Positions 23,855 to 34,423 of a DNA stretch of 64,000 nt are shown here, in pieces. Each line of letters begins with the position of its first letter. Position 1 is the stretch's first letter. The translations under genes and the position numbers were made by a program. Source of the DNA: Miscanthus floridulus (taxonomy: Eukaryota; Streptophyta; Magnoliopsida; Poales; Poaceae); the NCBI RefSeq assembly GCF_019320115.1, contig NC_089593.1:17096870-17160869 (forward strand), given 5' to 3'. Below the pieces are notes generated by a model, which saw only the letters and a program-made list of their open reading frames with translations, was not told where the DNA came from and searched no databases.

Positions 23855-24239
23855 GGGGGCGATGGACGCGAGAAGGGCAACCATCTGCCTCGATCTCCAG
23901 GCCTGCCATGCGCGCCACCACGTCACGTCGCGGGACACGCGCCCGCAGTCCCTATCCTCTCGCCACAAAAATCTCGGCGGACGGTTCGCCTTTCCCAGGC
24001 GAATCCAGACTCTCTACCCACCTGGGAAACGCAAGCCACGAAGGCCTGTTCTTTTCTCTTTGGCCCACCTAGGGCCCAGAAACTCGCCGGCCGGCCCAAC
24101 TAAGAAAGGATCCGCGAACGATCCGAAATCAAGGGCAGAAGCACCAGTTAGGTCAGCCCCGAATCAATTCCCAGTGAATGGGATGCCACGACCCACTTGG
24201 AAAAACATCCAGTTGATAAAAAACTAAGTCCTTCAGCCT

Positions 24240-24415
24240 TACCCGCGAAGGGACCAATACAACCCACTGGGCGACTCTACTCGAATCACCCGGGGGCTCG
24301 GGGGCTACACCCATTGGGTGCACTCGCGCGCACCCTCTGGCAAAGTAACTTCGACGAAGTCAAAAAACACCCTCCAGGCGGTTCTACTCGAATCACCTAG
24401 AGGCTCGGGGGCTAC
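24240..24415 (+). repeat. Duplicated polypurine tract of element C
   Basis: The sequence 'ctactcgaatcacc' followed by a G-rich CTCGGGGGCTAC occurs twice, at about 24277-24307 and 24383-24415. The second copy abuts the 3' LTR and is the functional PPT. The upstream region 23855-24240 has no supported gene. Confidence 0.75.
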
Positions 24416-25856
24416 TGTCGGGGACCTAATACCGGGGTACCCCAGAAGGTGGAACCAATAACCACCGAACGTGAAAAACTTCTGGACGCATAAGGGCGCC
24501 GTTTCATCCCTTGTTCGGGTGATAGGAGTTTGGTTCCGCCTCGCCCGACGCCTTTGGGAGATGACTCTGCCTCACCTGAGGGCTCAAGGTTAATCTTCGT
24601 CTCGCCCGACGCCATTGGGACAGGCTCGGTCTCTCCTGAGGGCCAAGGGATAAACTCCGTCTCGCCCGACGCCTTGAGGGCGGGCTCGGTCTCGCCCGAG
24701 GGCTGAGGGATAGATCCCGCCTCACCCGACCCCGGAGTGGCGAGGTCGGTCTCACCCGAGAGATAGGAATTGGTCTCCGTTTCACCCGACGGCAAGGAAC
24801 GAGTCTCACCCTGCTCCATATCTAAAGATTGGATTCATCCTCCCTGACGACTTCTCCCCATTCCCTCAAGATGATAAGTACAGGGCAAGACAAGACGTTC
24901 GGGTCAACCATGGCTCCAAGGACCATACCCTGCGCCCTGGTAGGAAAAGTACTTCCAGGGGATGACAGGACAGGTGCTTTAGACCCTTCCGGGTGCCGCA
25001 GAGCCCGAAAGGTTGTACGAGTGCGTGCTCCTCGCCCTGTAGAGTTGTAGGCACCGCCTTCAGCCCTGGGACACGCAACCTGATGAAGATATACGACAAC
25101 CGCTACGCTCCAGAAAAGGACTTAATATCTCCACGCACGACGGACATTCCGTCACCACGCTATGGACCCAAGGGAGCGGCACCCGCTTCCCGACCCCTCA
25201 GGTCCGCCAAGTCAGAAGGCCTTGACCACGTCGTCGCTCTGGACCCCGACCCCTCGTCCCTCCGACGAAGACTCACAGGAACCAGAAGGCGTGCGAAGCA
25301 AGGCTAGGAGAGGCCAATAAGTCAAAACCACTATACTACAACCCACACCCTGCGCAGGGCAGCATTCTGTAATCGACCTAACATTCTACAGAGACATCAA
25401 CAGTATTGTTGGCGCCTATCTTCCTTCGCACTCATCAGAATGAAGGAGGAGGATTGGGTAGATGTGAGCCACAACACTAAGTAGAGTATACATCCTAAAA
25501 CCTCGCCCTTGTAAAAGCCACCCCCTTCCTCTATAAAAGGGGATGCGCTTCCTCCATCAGACGGACGAACTCTTGAGATCGAACAATACGACACACAGAT
25601 ACACATAGTCAAGTTGTTTCGAACCTCTTGACATCCCTTCAACCCTTCCATCAGATACTTGGGACCAGTCCCTCTCTCGATCGTTTGTACCCCTTACTAC
25701 AAACCATTCACGGTGCTAATAACATGAGCAGCAACAAACTGGACGTAGAGACCTTTGGCCCGAACCAGTATAAATCTTGTGTCCTTTAGCGCACCATCCG
25801 AGCCTAACGCGCATTACTATAAATTTACTTGCCGGTGTTTGTACGAAACACCGACA
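24416..25856 (+). mobile_element. 3' LTR of element C, complete
   Basis: The LTR is 1441 bp, TGTCGGGG...CACCGACA. The TATA box is at 25532-25538. It ends at 25856 and is followed by CGGTG, the right target duplication. Confidence 0.9.
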
Positions 25857-25861
25857 CGGTG
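25857..25861. repeat. Right target site duplication of element C (CGGTG)
   Basis: Identical to 10144-10148. Removing element C and one copy rejoins the copia LTR in a sequence typical of this LTR family. Confidence 0.9.
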
Positions 25862-27384
25862 ATTAATGACAATACGAGATTACTGTGACTAACATGTGTT
25901 TTGCAAATGCAATTAAGTTAGGTCATGGTAATGGCAATTGATTGGGTAATCATGGTGGTCATGCCCTACAATGGAAATCATTTTGGTTTCAAATGATGGA
26001 CGATAAGGTTAAGGATGGACTAATTCTAAGTGTCGTTTGGTGTTGAGGAGACACTTAGAGTAGTTTAGGACTTTGTTTTTTCTTAGCTTGACCTAGGTGA
26101 GTCTAGTGGGTTAGGTGTGATGCACACTTGTTAAAACTAGCACTAGGTAGCTCCAAAATAGCCCTAAGATCAATTGGAGCGAACTTCATTGATCAAGGTG
26201 TTAAAACTAGCACTAGATTGCGAGTTGGAAGTGAATGGAGGGTCAAATGCTGACCGGACGCTGGTTTCGGTGTGACCGGACGCTGGCGCAGAGTCCGATC
26301 AGTTCATTTGATCAAGGTGAAGTCATCTAGATGTGACCGGACGCTGAGAGGTGAGTGACCGGACGCTGGGTGCCAGAGTCCGGTCAACTCCAGTAAGGTT
26401 CCAGAGAGGGAGAATCCTGATCGGACGTGTCCGATCAGTGCTGACCGGACGTTGAGTAGCAAAGTGACCGAACGCTGGGTGCCAGAGTCCGGTCAACATC
26501 AGTAAGGTTTCAGAGGGCAGTTTTCGTGATCGGACGCGTCCGATCAGTGCTGACCGGACGCTGGCCAGTGTCCGGTCACAACTTAAACTGCACAGAGGCG
26601 GGTGAACTGACCGGAGCGTCCAGTCACCCCGTAGAGGCACATAATGGTTCATTTTGAATGAGGGGTTATAAATATTTCCTTTATTCACTCAAGCGATTAC
26701 TTTTGCTCATTCCAACAGCTGAGAAACATCATTGAGAGAGCCAAGAAGAGCAAGGTCCTAGTGAGGTGATTGAGATTTGAGAATCCAAGAGATATGCCTC
26801 ATTAGTGAAAGCAAGAGTAGCAAAGTGTGCATCCACCCTTCTCATTAGGCTTGTCGTGGTCAAGTAAGAGTTCGTGCTTGTTACTTTTGGTGATCGCCAT
26901 CACCTAGACGGCTTGGTGGTGATTGGGAGCTTGGTGATTATCCAGTGGAGCTTGTGGATGACCCAACTCAAGTTGTGAGCAGTTGTGGGTGATTCACCGT
27001 GACGGAGTGTCGAAGAATCAACCCGTAGAGAGCACTTGATTCTTGTGCGGATCAAGGGGGAGCTACACCCTTGCGTGGTTGCTCCAACGAGGACTAGTGG
27101 GGAGTGGCGATTCTCCGATACCTCGGCAAAACATCGCTGCGTTCCTCCTTCTCTCTTTACTTTAAGCATTTGCATTTGAGCAATTCAATTCTTGTCTTTA
27201 CATACTTAGAATTGTCATGCTAGAGTAGGATTGGAACTTAGGGTGCTAAACTTTTGTGCGGTAGAATATTAGAAACACCTTCTAGGCACAAGGGGTGAAG
27301 TGGGCTAAGTGTAGGATTTAATTATTGTAAAGAATTTTAGAATTAGCCCAATTCATCCCCCTCTTGGGCATCTTGATCCTTTTA
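25862..27384 (+). mobile_element. Copia 3' LTR, right piece
   Basis: Continues the LTR begun at 10115, for a total near 1.56 kb. The end is placed at about 27384 (...GGGCATCTTGATCCTTTTA), an apparently mutated form of the usual terminal CA. The central part (26240-26640) repeats 'tgaccggacgctgg' and its complement many times, typical of this grass SIRE/Maximus-like LTR. Confidence 0.75.
26240..26640. repeat. Short repeats 'gaccggacgctgg' inside copia LTR
   Basis: About eight forward copies of (t)gaccgga(c)gctgg and several copies of 'gtccggtca' alternate over 400 bp. The mix of the motif and its complement could form hairpins. No coding potential. Confidence 0.7.
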
Positions 27385-28047
27385 GCTGCCTCTCACTGCT
27401 AGTGCTGCTGCCCGAGCTCATCGCCATGGAACTGAGGCGATGCAAGCTGAGAGGAGGAGCGGACTCCACATTCGTGGGATCCATGACCGGGTGACTAAAT
27501 TATTTACTTTCTTCCATCCTACATTTTGTACTGCATCAAGTCAGCTTTATATTTAGGGGCTTAAGCATTTCTACCCCTGTTTTGAAGTGAAATGGTGATT
27601 TTGCCCTCGTTTTTTTAACTTTATGATTTTACCCCAGCGATTTCAAAACGAAGTGAGATTTTACCCCTATTCTGTCAAGTACACCTAACGGTGTTAACTT
27701 TTAGACCAAAGGACAACTTTGTCCATGTGTTTTTATCCATGTTTTAGTTTGATATCTGTGTTTTTTCCCCTATTTTCAGATCAACAATTTGGATTTTGAT
27801 ACAGGGTTATACAATGCAAACCCAAATGGCCTCCAAATTGTTTGTTATTTTTGGACTCTCTGACTCAAGTTTATGAGACCACACCAAAATGCTGCATAGA
27901 CCTAGAAACCACTTTCAAAACGGTTTTCATAGAGCCATAACCACTTTCATTTCAACACAATTTCACAGCTGCAGCATAATTAGGAACAGAATCATGTTTG
28001 AGGCAGATTTAGTCTGCAACAAATCTAATCAATTGTTCATCATCATA
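27385..28047. other. Host flank beside copia LTR, possible truncated exon
   Basis: On the minus strand an ATG at 27484 opens a Ser-rich frame that runs straight into the LTR end at 27384, so a host exon may have been interrupted there. The evidence is only an open frame of ~33 codons. The rest is AT-rich with no recognised feature. Confidence 0.2.
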
Positions 28048-28170
28048 TCATGTGCTGGCCTTCTTCTTCTTAGCTTCCTCTCTGTCAATCTCATCAAGCG
28101 CTGCCCAGAGCTTCAGATCTTCGTAATAGTGTGTGAGAGCCTTGTGATTCATTTGTGTGGCGGCACTCAT
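28048..28170 (-). CDS. Small 40-residue ORF or terminal exon, unknown function
   Basis: An ATG at 28170 opens 40 codons ending in TGA at 28048-28050. The protein is hydrophilic and helical in character (HYYEDLKLWAALDEIDREE) and ends in a Lys4-Ala-Ser-Thr tail. Composition and the charged helix look like a genuine coding end, not random sequence. The frame remains open upstream of the ATG, so this may be the last exon of a longer host gene. I do not recognise the family. Confidence 0.35.
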   Translation of the reverse strand: MSAATQMNHKALTHYYEDLKLWAALDEIDREEAKKKKAST

Positions 28171-29353
28171 GGTGAAAAATAAGCATGTACCACTACTAAC
28201 AAAATTTGAGTGGGGGCATGTGCCCTCACTCCATATAACCTAGGTCTGCCCCGGAGGACATGTGAGTGGGATATCTTCATGTGCACATGCGGGCTCTCCT
28301 GAGAGGACCGGCCTTCCTGGTGGAGCACGTCGGCAAAAGAGCCAGCAAATGTTCTTCCACCTCTGCATAGTGCATACAATTACAATACTAGTACTTTGAC
28401 TTGATTACAATTATACCGAAGCTCTTGCTCCACCACCACTAGCACCAAACCAATGTCAACACTAGGCGTTGCCCGGCATGTGCGATCTAGCACTCTAGGT
28501 GCGTGACCAAATCAATGTCTAACACTTGGCCTGATAATGACATGAGAGTCAATATCTAGCTTGCCAAGACAGTCAGACAGACAAAGGCTAGTTTACTCTT
28601 ACTGGCAAAGCAAAACTTGCCTAGGAACCAAACTGACTCGTAACATACTATTGTGTTGTAAATGCTGGAGTTACAGCAATGGAGATTTATATTAGAAGCT
28701 CCGTTTGGATTTTTAAATGTACAATGTAAGTTCAGTGCAAGAAGATGCTAATAATTAATAAGATGCTAGCTATTAGTTTGGCAAGAATCCGGTTTCTCCT
28801 AAAAGGGGTTCCTGTTTCTCTTGTACAGCAATTTCTCTAGTGAAGATGGAACCGTTTAACAAAAAGGTACCAGTAGCAGTTGTATAATAATCAGAGAAGC
28901 CATGTTTCGCGACTTTGACTTCTTAGCAAAAAAAATAACTTTGACACCTCCAAACTTCTTATAATAAGCTACTTTAAAATAGTCGCTTGGCATAACTCCA
29001 CAGCAAGAGCTGTAAGAAGCCAGAGCCGTGCCAAAGGGTCCTTAATATGTAAAACGACTAACGATGGGCAAGTCACTAGAAAGACTAGTGATAATTTTCT
29101 TTTCTGACCGAGTTTGTGTTGTAAACTGCTTTCACAAGAATGAAAAGTTGCTCGCTAGCGTCGTCAATGCTAAAGGTTCGATACTTGGATTGTGCGATGG
29201 CACGATGCCATTACTGACAGTTAACAATTTGTTTATTTGGCCAGCCAGTCAGCCAGATAGGAGCTAGTAGGTGCAGACGACTTCTCTTTGCATGGAAGAA
29301 GCACAAGGGCATACAGCCAGGTAGTAGCAGATGTTGAGCAATGGACAATGTTC
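28171..29353. other. Intergenic host DNA, no supported gene
   Basis: AT-rich sequence. The part from 28690 to 29045 contains paired 'gctccgtttgg' and 'agagccgtgccaaaggg' type ends that suggest an old MITE, too diverged to delimit. Confidence 0.4.
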
Positions 29354-29584
29354 CACTTCTTCCGCCTCAAAATAACTTCACATTTTTCAAAGTCTAACCA
29401 GATTTACAAAATATATTATCAATAGTTATATCTTCTAATATAATTATTATAAGAAATACATCTCATTAATCTAATGATACTAATTATGCATCGCACATAT
29501 ATCAGTATATTTTTATATATATTTTGATCAAACATAAAAATAGTTGGCTTCGTGAAAAATAGGATATGTTAGGACTGAGAGAGT
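29354..29584. mobile_element. Stowaway-like MITE, diverged
   Basis: Left end 'cttcttccgcctcaaaataa' and right end 'atgttaggactgagagagta' are complementary variants of the common grass Stowaway terminus (ctccctccgtcc...). The interior is AT-rich and non-coding. A flanking TA duplication is plausible on the right but not clear on the left. Confidence 0.5.
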
Positions 29585-29962
29585 ATGCGTCACATACCCA
29601 CCATATATGGTGCTGGCTACTGTAGCATATGCTGGAAGCTGTTCTGAAATCATCATACAAGAAAGTCTTGTTATGTACAGTAAATGATAAACTGCCGTCT
29701 AGTAGAAAGTTCACCAAATATAGATAGATCTTTTAATGGAGTAGTTCAGTTTACTACTGAACAATCAGCTTGTTCGGCTGGGCTGAAACGATCGTATATG
29801 ATCGTGGATTATTACTGCTGGCTGGTTTAGTGTGGGAGAAAAATATTATTCTAGCTGAAAATTTACGACCGTTTACGACAAGTCAACAGGCGGAATAAAC
29901 TGCAATCTACTATTCTGCGGGAGTAAGCGAGAGAGTGGCGAAACTTTGAGGGCGGCTACTTA

Positions 29963-30108
29963 GGGGCTGTTCGGCTGGCTGGCTGGCCAGCCCACTCACG
30001 GAATCACTATTCACATGAACAGTGATTCCAGACAGAACATTATTTTTCTCTCACAACAATCAGCTGGAATAGTGTTTTACTTATTTTTCAGTCCTGCCGA
30101 ACATGCCC
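29963..30108. mobile_element. Tourist-like MITE (TTA duplication)
   Basis: A 146 bp element starts GGGGCTGTTCGGC and ends GCCGAACATGCCC, a 13 bp imperfect inverted repeat. TTA flanks both sides (29960-29962 and 30109-30111), as expected of PIF/Harbinger-derived Tourist MITEs. A related, poorly delimited fragment ('gttcggctgggctgaaacgatcgt') lies at about 29773-29880. Confidence 0.7.
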
Positions 30109-30162
30109 TTAGCTGGCGAGGAAACAAAAATCAAGCTGTGATGTCGATGTCAACTACAGAAG

Positions 30163-30190
30163 TCTGCCTCTGCCTCTGCCTCTGCCTCTG
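30163..30190. repeat. (TCTGCC)n microsatellite
   Basis: Four and a half tandem units of tctgcc. Confidence 0.8.
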
Positions 30191-30774
30191 AGACGTCCCT
30201 CTGCCTGCTTCCAAAAAAAAGTCGCTCACACGGTGCCATCCTACTAGCTAGCTAAGGTTATCTTCAACGACAACGTACAAAATACAAGATCTATTCGTCC
30301 TTTAGATAACGCTACAAGCAAAAAATTAAATACATATTCGACATCTTTTCCAACAACAAGACAAAAAAAAATCCTTTCTGTAAATGAGTTTCCAGAAGAG
30401 AGGATGTCCATATTTGGGTTGAGCCTCTCAGGCAACCTAAAATAGATCTCCCGTATAGGTACTCTGTTGAAGGCTAATTTTATGTCTTTTGCTATCTATT
30501 TTGAGTTTGGGTGCCCATAATATACATCCAAGTACAATAGCCTGTTACGTTCTTGGAATTGTGCACACAAACAATATGCCAGCATCAGGAGGCAAATCCT
30601 TCACTTCGGAAGTAACTCTATGCCGTGTTGGAGAAAGCTGACATGGAAGCTTCAATTGATACATAAATAGAATATTATTTATTTGTTAGATGGCAGTTAA
30701 GTTGAGCTGTTGTGTTTTTATTGAATGTAGGCCCATGCTGCATCTGAATTCTGAAGATGCTGAAGCACCGCTGC

Positions 30775-33206
30775 TCACGTGGCAATGGATTAGGACAAGA
30801 CTCCTCAGGCCCCCGCGTCGCTCTCCTTTGAGGGCGACTCGGGCGGCACCATCTCTCCCACCTCTGGGTCCCTCCCCTCGGCCTCCTCGGTTCGGCCGCC
30901 ACCGGAGTTCATCGCCGGTGAGCTGGCGGAGGGCGAGGAAGGTGGCGGCCGAGTGTTTTTCTCTATCCTCCCTCTCCCTCTCCCTCCATCTCCCGATGAG
31001 GCTCTGTGTGGTCATCGGGCCTCCTCACGGCGGTGGTTGGCGGGCTCAGATCCGGCCCCTCTGCGGGCAAATCTTGATCCCGCTGGACTGATTCGTCTTT
31101 GGCGACGCACGAGAGGAGCCGGAGCGTCTCGGGCTGGGGGGGTGCGTTGTGTTGGCGCGGCTGGGCTCCTCCATCTGGCCCTCCCCTCCCCGCCCCTTCT
31201 GTGACGGCCGGATCTTGGCGGAGATGGCCGGATCTAGTGGTTCCTGGGCTCCTGGCGGGCCGTGTGTCCGACCGGGCTCCGGTCAAGTGCTCGGCGGGAG
31301 GGGGCTGCCCGGGCCCTTTCATCCTGTCCCTTCCCTTCCTCTCCCGTCAGGGGGTGACAGTCTTAGGGCCAGGGAGCGGGCGTGCAGACAGCAGCAGATC
31401 GGTGCGGGGCTGCTGGAGACCTTGCGCGAAGTGGTGTGATGCGGGGTTGGCTCGACAGGGGTTGGGACGTTGGTGGTTTGGGCGACTAGGGCTTCTTCTG
31501 ATCCTGGCCCTCTTCTCCCTACCATCTTCCTTTCCCCCTCGCTTGGGCTGATCCCCGTGGCAGAGTTGGCCGGAGCTGCCTGCTGCTAGCTGGCTTTGCC
31601 AGTTCTGGCGGGGGGCAGTCTCTCCGCTGGGCTTCTCCCTGCGCTTCTCTTGGCCGGCGTCCCTTGGGGCGGCGGCGGGGCAGGGCTGCTACTGACCCCT
31701 CGTCGCATCCTACCTCCATGGTGGGTTTGTGTCTCTAGTGGCGATGGTGTGGAGGTTGCATGAGGTCGGAGCGAAAGCTTGGACGACAACGTCTGTGGAC
31801 GTCGTTTCCCTTCTTGAAGGCGTCCTTTTCTACCTCTCCTCCTACTGTGCTGGATTTTGTAGGTGAAAATCTTACCTTGTCGGGCTAGCTTTGTCGATGC
31901 TCTTGGCGTTTCCTTCTTGAAGGCTCTGCTAGGCTATCCAGTTTCCCGCTGTTGATCTCCTGTCGCCTGCCATGGCGCTCCTCCATGGGCGGTGGTGCTC
32001 CGAACTCCGAGGGTGGCGATGCTCAGTGCTTAGTTGAGGTATTTTAGTTGGGTCGTTTCCTGCTATTAGTTGTTTAGTTGTTGTTAGTTGGGTTGATTCG
32101 ACCAAGTTGTAAGTAGTGGCGTGAGTTGTGACAGTTGTACCAAGTTATGCAGGATGAGTGGGGCACTCTCCTCAGTTATATGGTTTTTCTGGCCCAGTTT
32201 CCATTCAAAAAGCTGGGCTGACATTTGTCTTTTTTCTTTCTTCCTCTAATAGAAATCACGGCAAATCTTTTGTCTGTCGTTTAAAAAAACGTGGTAATGG
32301 ATTGAAACCTCATCAACAATGCAGCTGACGTTACGGTGACCTTGCACTGTAGTCTGTCGCAGAAGGAACAGATTTCTTTCACTAATTTCCTACCGCTCTC
32401 ACCTGCTGTCCTGCTTGTAAGCTTGGCCACCACGCGCAAGGATTCCCTGACAATCTCACCTGCTGTTGCGTCACTCTTGCTGACCAGCATATGATGTAGT
32501 CCATTGCTGACAGGCGCTAATATCTTGGGCACAAGATCCATGGTGCTGTACATCTCTGTGCAGTTCTCCGGGTCCGCGGCAAGCTCGCCAAGAATCACAA
32601 GCCCACGAAGAAAAAGGCATGTTTCTGCTGTGGTTTTCATGAGATGAGGATCAAGTAGGGATGATGATATGCAGTGGGCTGCTCCCGGTATGTCTTCCAG
32701 CCGCAGCTTGCAGGCAAGCTTGGCGACAATTTCTGTGATGCGTGCCTTGATATCTGGGCCAACAACAACAAGGTCGTCGTCGTCGTTCCTTTTGCTTGAG
32801 CAGCGTAGCATCCGAAGCAGCCCGCAAACCAGCAGCGGCAGGTTTCCCGAAGAACAGATCTGCTCAACCGCTCCGTCTGAACGGTCTTGGCTTTCGATCA
32901 CCAGCGAGTGCAGCACCAGAACCGCATCCGTGCGGTCGTCGTCTGGGTGTTGAGATTGAGATTGAGATTGCAACAACAACAACTCTGCTGCGAAGGATAC
33001 CAGATTGGTATTGATGGTGGCAGCCACGCCTTTTTCAATGCACGTGTCCGCTATGATGCTAACATATCTATCAATCATCAATTGTTTTCTTCTTTGGTGT
33101 GGCAGCTTGAGGTGGTACAGGAAACTGAGCTGTGCAGCCAGCAGCGAACGGATCACCGCGACCGCGAAACAGAGGAGGAACAGTGCGCCTTGAGTGAGCA
33201 CCAGGG
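30775..33206 (-). pseudogene. ARM-type (BLE2-like) grass gene fragment, 3' end split by L1 insertion
   Basis: The main exon runs from the splice acceptor (TTGCATTTCAG before 33206) down to 32289, about 306 codons. It starts with a hydrophobic helix (ALVLTQGALFLLCFAVAVI) and continues as helical, Leu-rich ARM-like sequence, including KLACKLRLEDIPGAAHCISS. That block resembles the grass-specific family that includes rice BLE2; the assignment is from memory and moderate. The L1 insertion lies six codons before the original stop: the 5' copy of the target duplication reads on to TGA at 30775-30777, whereas the current frame runs into the poly-T and stops at 32281. No upstream exons are recognised, and a hAT element sits 220 bp upstream. 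Likely a gene fragment, or an allele with an altered C-terminus. Confidence 0.5.
30792..32288 (+). mobile_element. L1-like (LINE) non-autonomous insertion
   Basis: A 1497 bp insertion has a GC-rich body and a 3' end 'ctaatagaaatcacggcaaa' followed by 'tcgttt' and a poly-A run, the style of plant L1 tails. It is flanked by 15 bp duplications that differ at one base: acgtggcaatggatt (30777-30791) and acgtggtaatggatt (32289-32303). No RT or endonuclease frame is present, so the copy is a deletion derivative or was moved in trans. A processed transcript of unknown origin is the alternative. Confidence 0.7.
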
Positions 33207-33889
33207 CTGAAATGCAATACCTTGTATGAGCGTCCGCGGAGCTTATTGGCAACCTCTGGTTGGTTGCTTTTCCCCGTGGGTCCCACGCTGCATGTCCACT
33301 TTTCCGCACTGGAGCACCCGTGCATGCAAGACTCACAGCTCCGCTCCCTCGGCTCCATTTCGTCTGGCTCCCTAGCCTCGACTCGGCTCGTTTCGTCTAG
33401 CTCCTATTTCCTCCTATCCTCTCTCAAGTATAGATGGCCAACGGGCCAGCCCGGCCCGGCACGGCACGGGCCCGTGAAAGCATGGCCCGATAGCCAATGG
33501 GCCAGCACGGCACGCCATGCCTCCCGGGCCGTGCCTCACAGGGCCACGGGCCTAGCCTCTGGCCCAGGCATGGCCTGCTGGCCGATTTTTGTGCCGGGCC
33601 TGCCCGAGAAGCACGGCCACTCCAGTGTGTCGGGCCAGCCCGAGGCCCACGAGAGAGGGAAGGGGAGAGCAGGAGGCAGGGCAGCCATGGGAGGCGGTCG
33701 CCGCCGTCGACGCACTCTCCCCGAGGCAGATCCGATCGCGGGAGGAAGACGGCTGCGTGCAAGAGGGAGACGGTCGGCGCGCTCGCCCCAGAGGCAGATC
33801 CGGTCGCCAGCGCGCTCGCCCTGGAGGTGGGGCCGCGCGGGGAGGCATGGAGGAGGCAGTCACTGGCGCGCTTGAGGGTGAGCTCGCTA

Positions 33890-34310
33890 AGGTGGGGGGA
33901 AATAGACCTCGCCGCCACCGGTGCCATCCTCGGGGAGGCAATAGTTGGTGAGCTCCGCGGTGCGGAGGGACCGGAAGGAGAGGAATGAAGGAGGGAGGCG
34001 AAGAGTCTCATCGGAAGGGTGTCGGAGGACAAGTTCTAGGAGGTTTTTGGCGGCGAGGGAGCGGATCCAGAAGTCGAAGTCTGAGCGGAGAGACGGGCGA
34101 TGAGGAGATGGAACCTCACGGCGTTGTCGCGATGGGAGGCGAGGATCCGGGACACGGCAGCGGAGAGGGAGGAGGCGGGGACGGGGAGGTGGGAGTCGAG
34201 AAGGTGGAGTGATGCGGAGGGCCATAGGCGATGCCAGCGGTGGGATAGGACTTGGGTGCGCCCGACGGCAGGGAGGGGGAGGAGGGAGAGGATGGTGGTG
34301 GCGGTCGCGA
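33890..34310 (-). pseudogene. F-box/LRR gene fragment inside hAT element
   Basis: Read on the minus strand from about 34305, the sequence encodes an F-box-like motif (ILSLLPLPAVGRTQVLSHRW, then HRLWPS). A segment like 'DSHLPVPASSLSAAVSRI' follows, and after a one-base shift near 34095 come WIRSLAAKNLLELVL and LPPSFLSFRSLRTAEL. These match the order in plant F-box/LRR (FBD-type) proteins, which act as substrate adaptors of SCF ubiquitin ligases. The start codon region is degenerate, and the LRR part stops after one to two repeats. The fragment lies wholly within the hAT borders, so it was captured. Non-functional as it stands. Confidence 0.65.
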
Positions 34311-34416
34311 GCGGTGCGGCGGGGAGCGGGGTAGCCGGGTAGGGATTTAGGGTTCGGGGAATCGGGGTGAGGCGGGGGGAGGTGGCCGAGCGGGGAGCCA
34401 GGGAGTCCCTCCCTGC

Positions 34417-34423
34417 TTATATA
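34417..34423 (-). promoter_or_regulatory. TATA box of captured F-box gene
   Basis: The minus strand reads CGTATATAAGCAGGG about 110 bp before the first F-box codons, followed by a C-rich leader. This suggests that promoter and 5' end were captured together. Confidence 0.4.

Larger units (their letters stand above)
10149..25856 (+). mobile_element. Tat-lineage gypsy element C (RIRE2/Grande-like), nearly full length
   Basis: The 15.7 kb element begins TGTCGG and ends CCGACA and is flanked by identical CGGTG at 10144-10148 and 25857-25861, which proves a single insertion. Order: truncated 5' LTR, gag, protease, RT, RNase H, a second (archaeal-type) RNase H and integrase on +, a 3.1 kb repeat-bearing spacer, an antisense four-exon gene, PPT and 3' LTR. 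A double RNase H plus an extra antisense gene is diagnostic of Tat-type elements. All genes carry stops, and the 5' LTR lacks its last 241 bp together with the PBS, so the copy is dead. Confidence 0.9.

Noticed and set aside
30686..31551. Long GC-rich frames on both strands of the L1-like insertion
   Set aside because: No RT, endonuclease or other domain; overlapping frames on both strands are a composition effect.
33424..34032. Minus-strand 202-codon frame at the left side of the hAT element
   Set aside because: Pro/Arg/Ser-rich reading of the subterminal ggcccg repeats, in a different frame from the F-box fragment.
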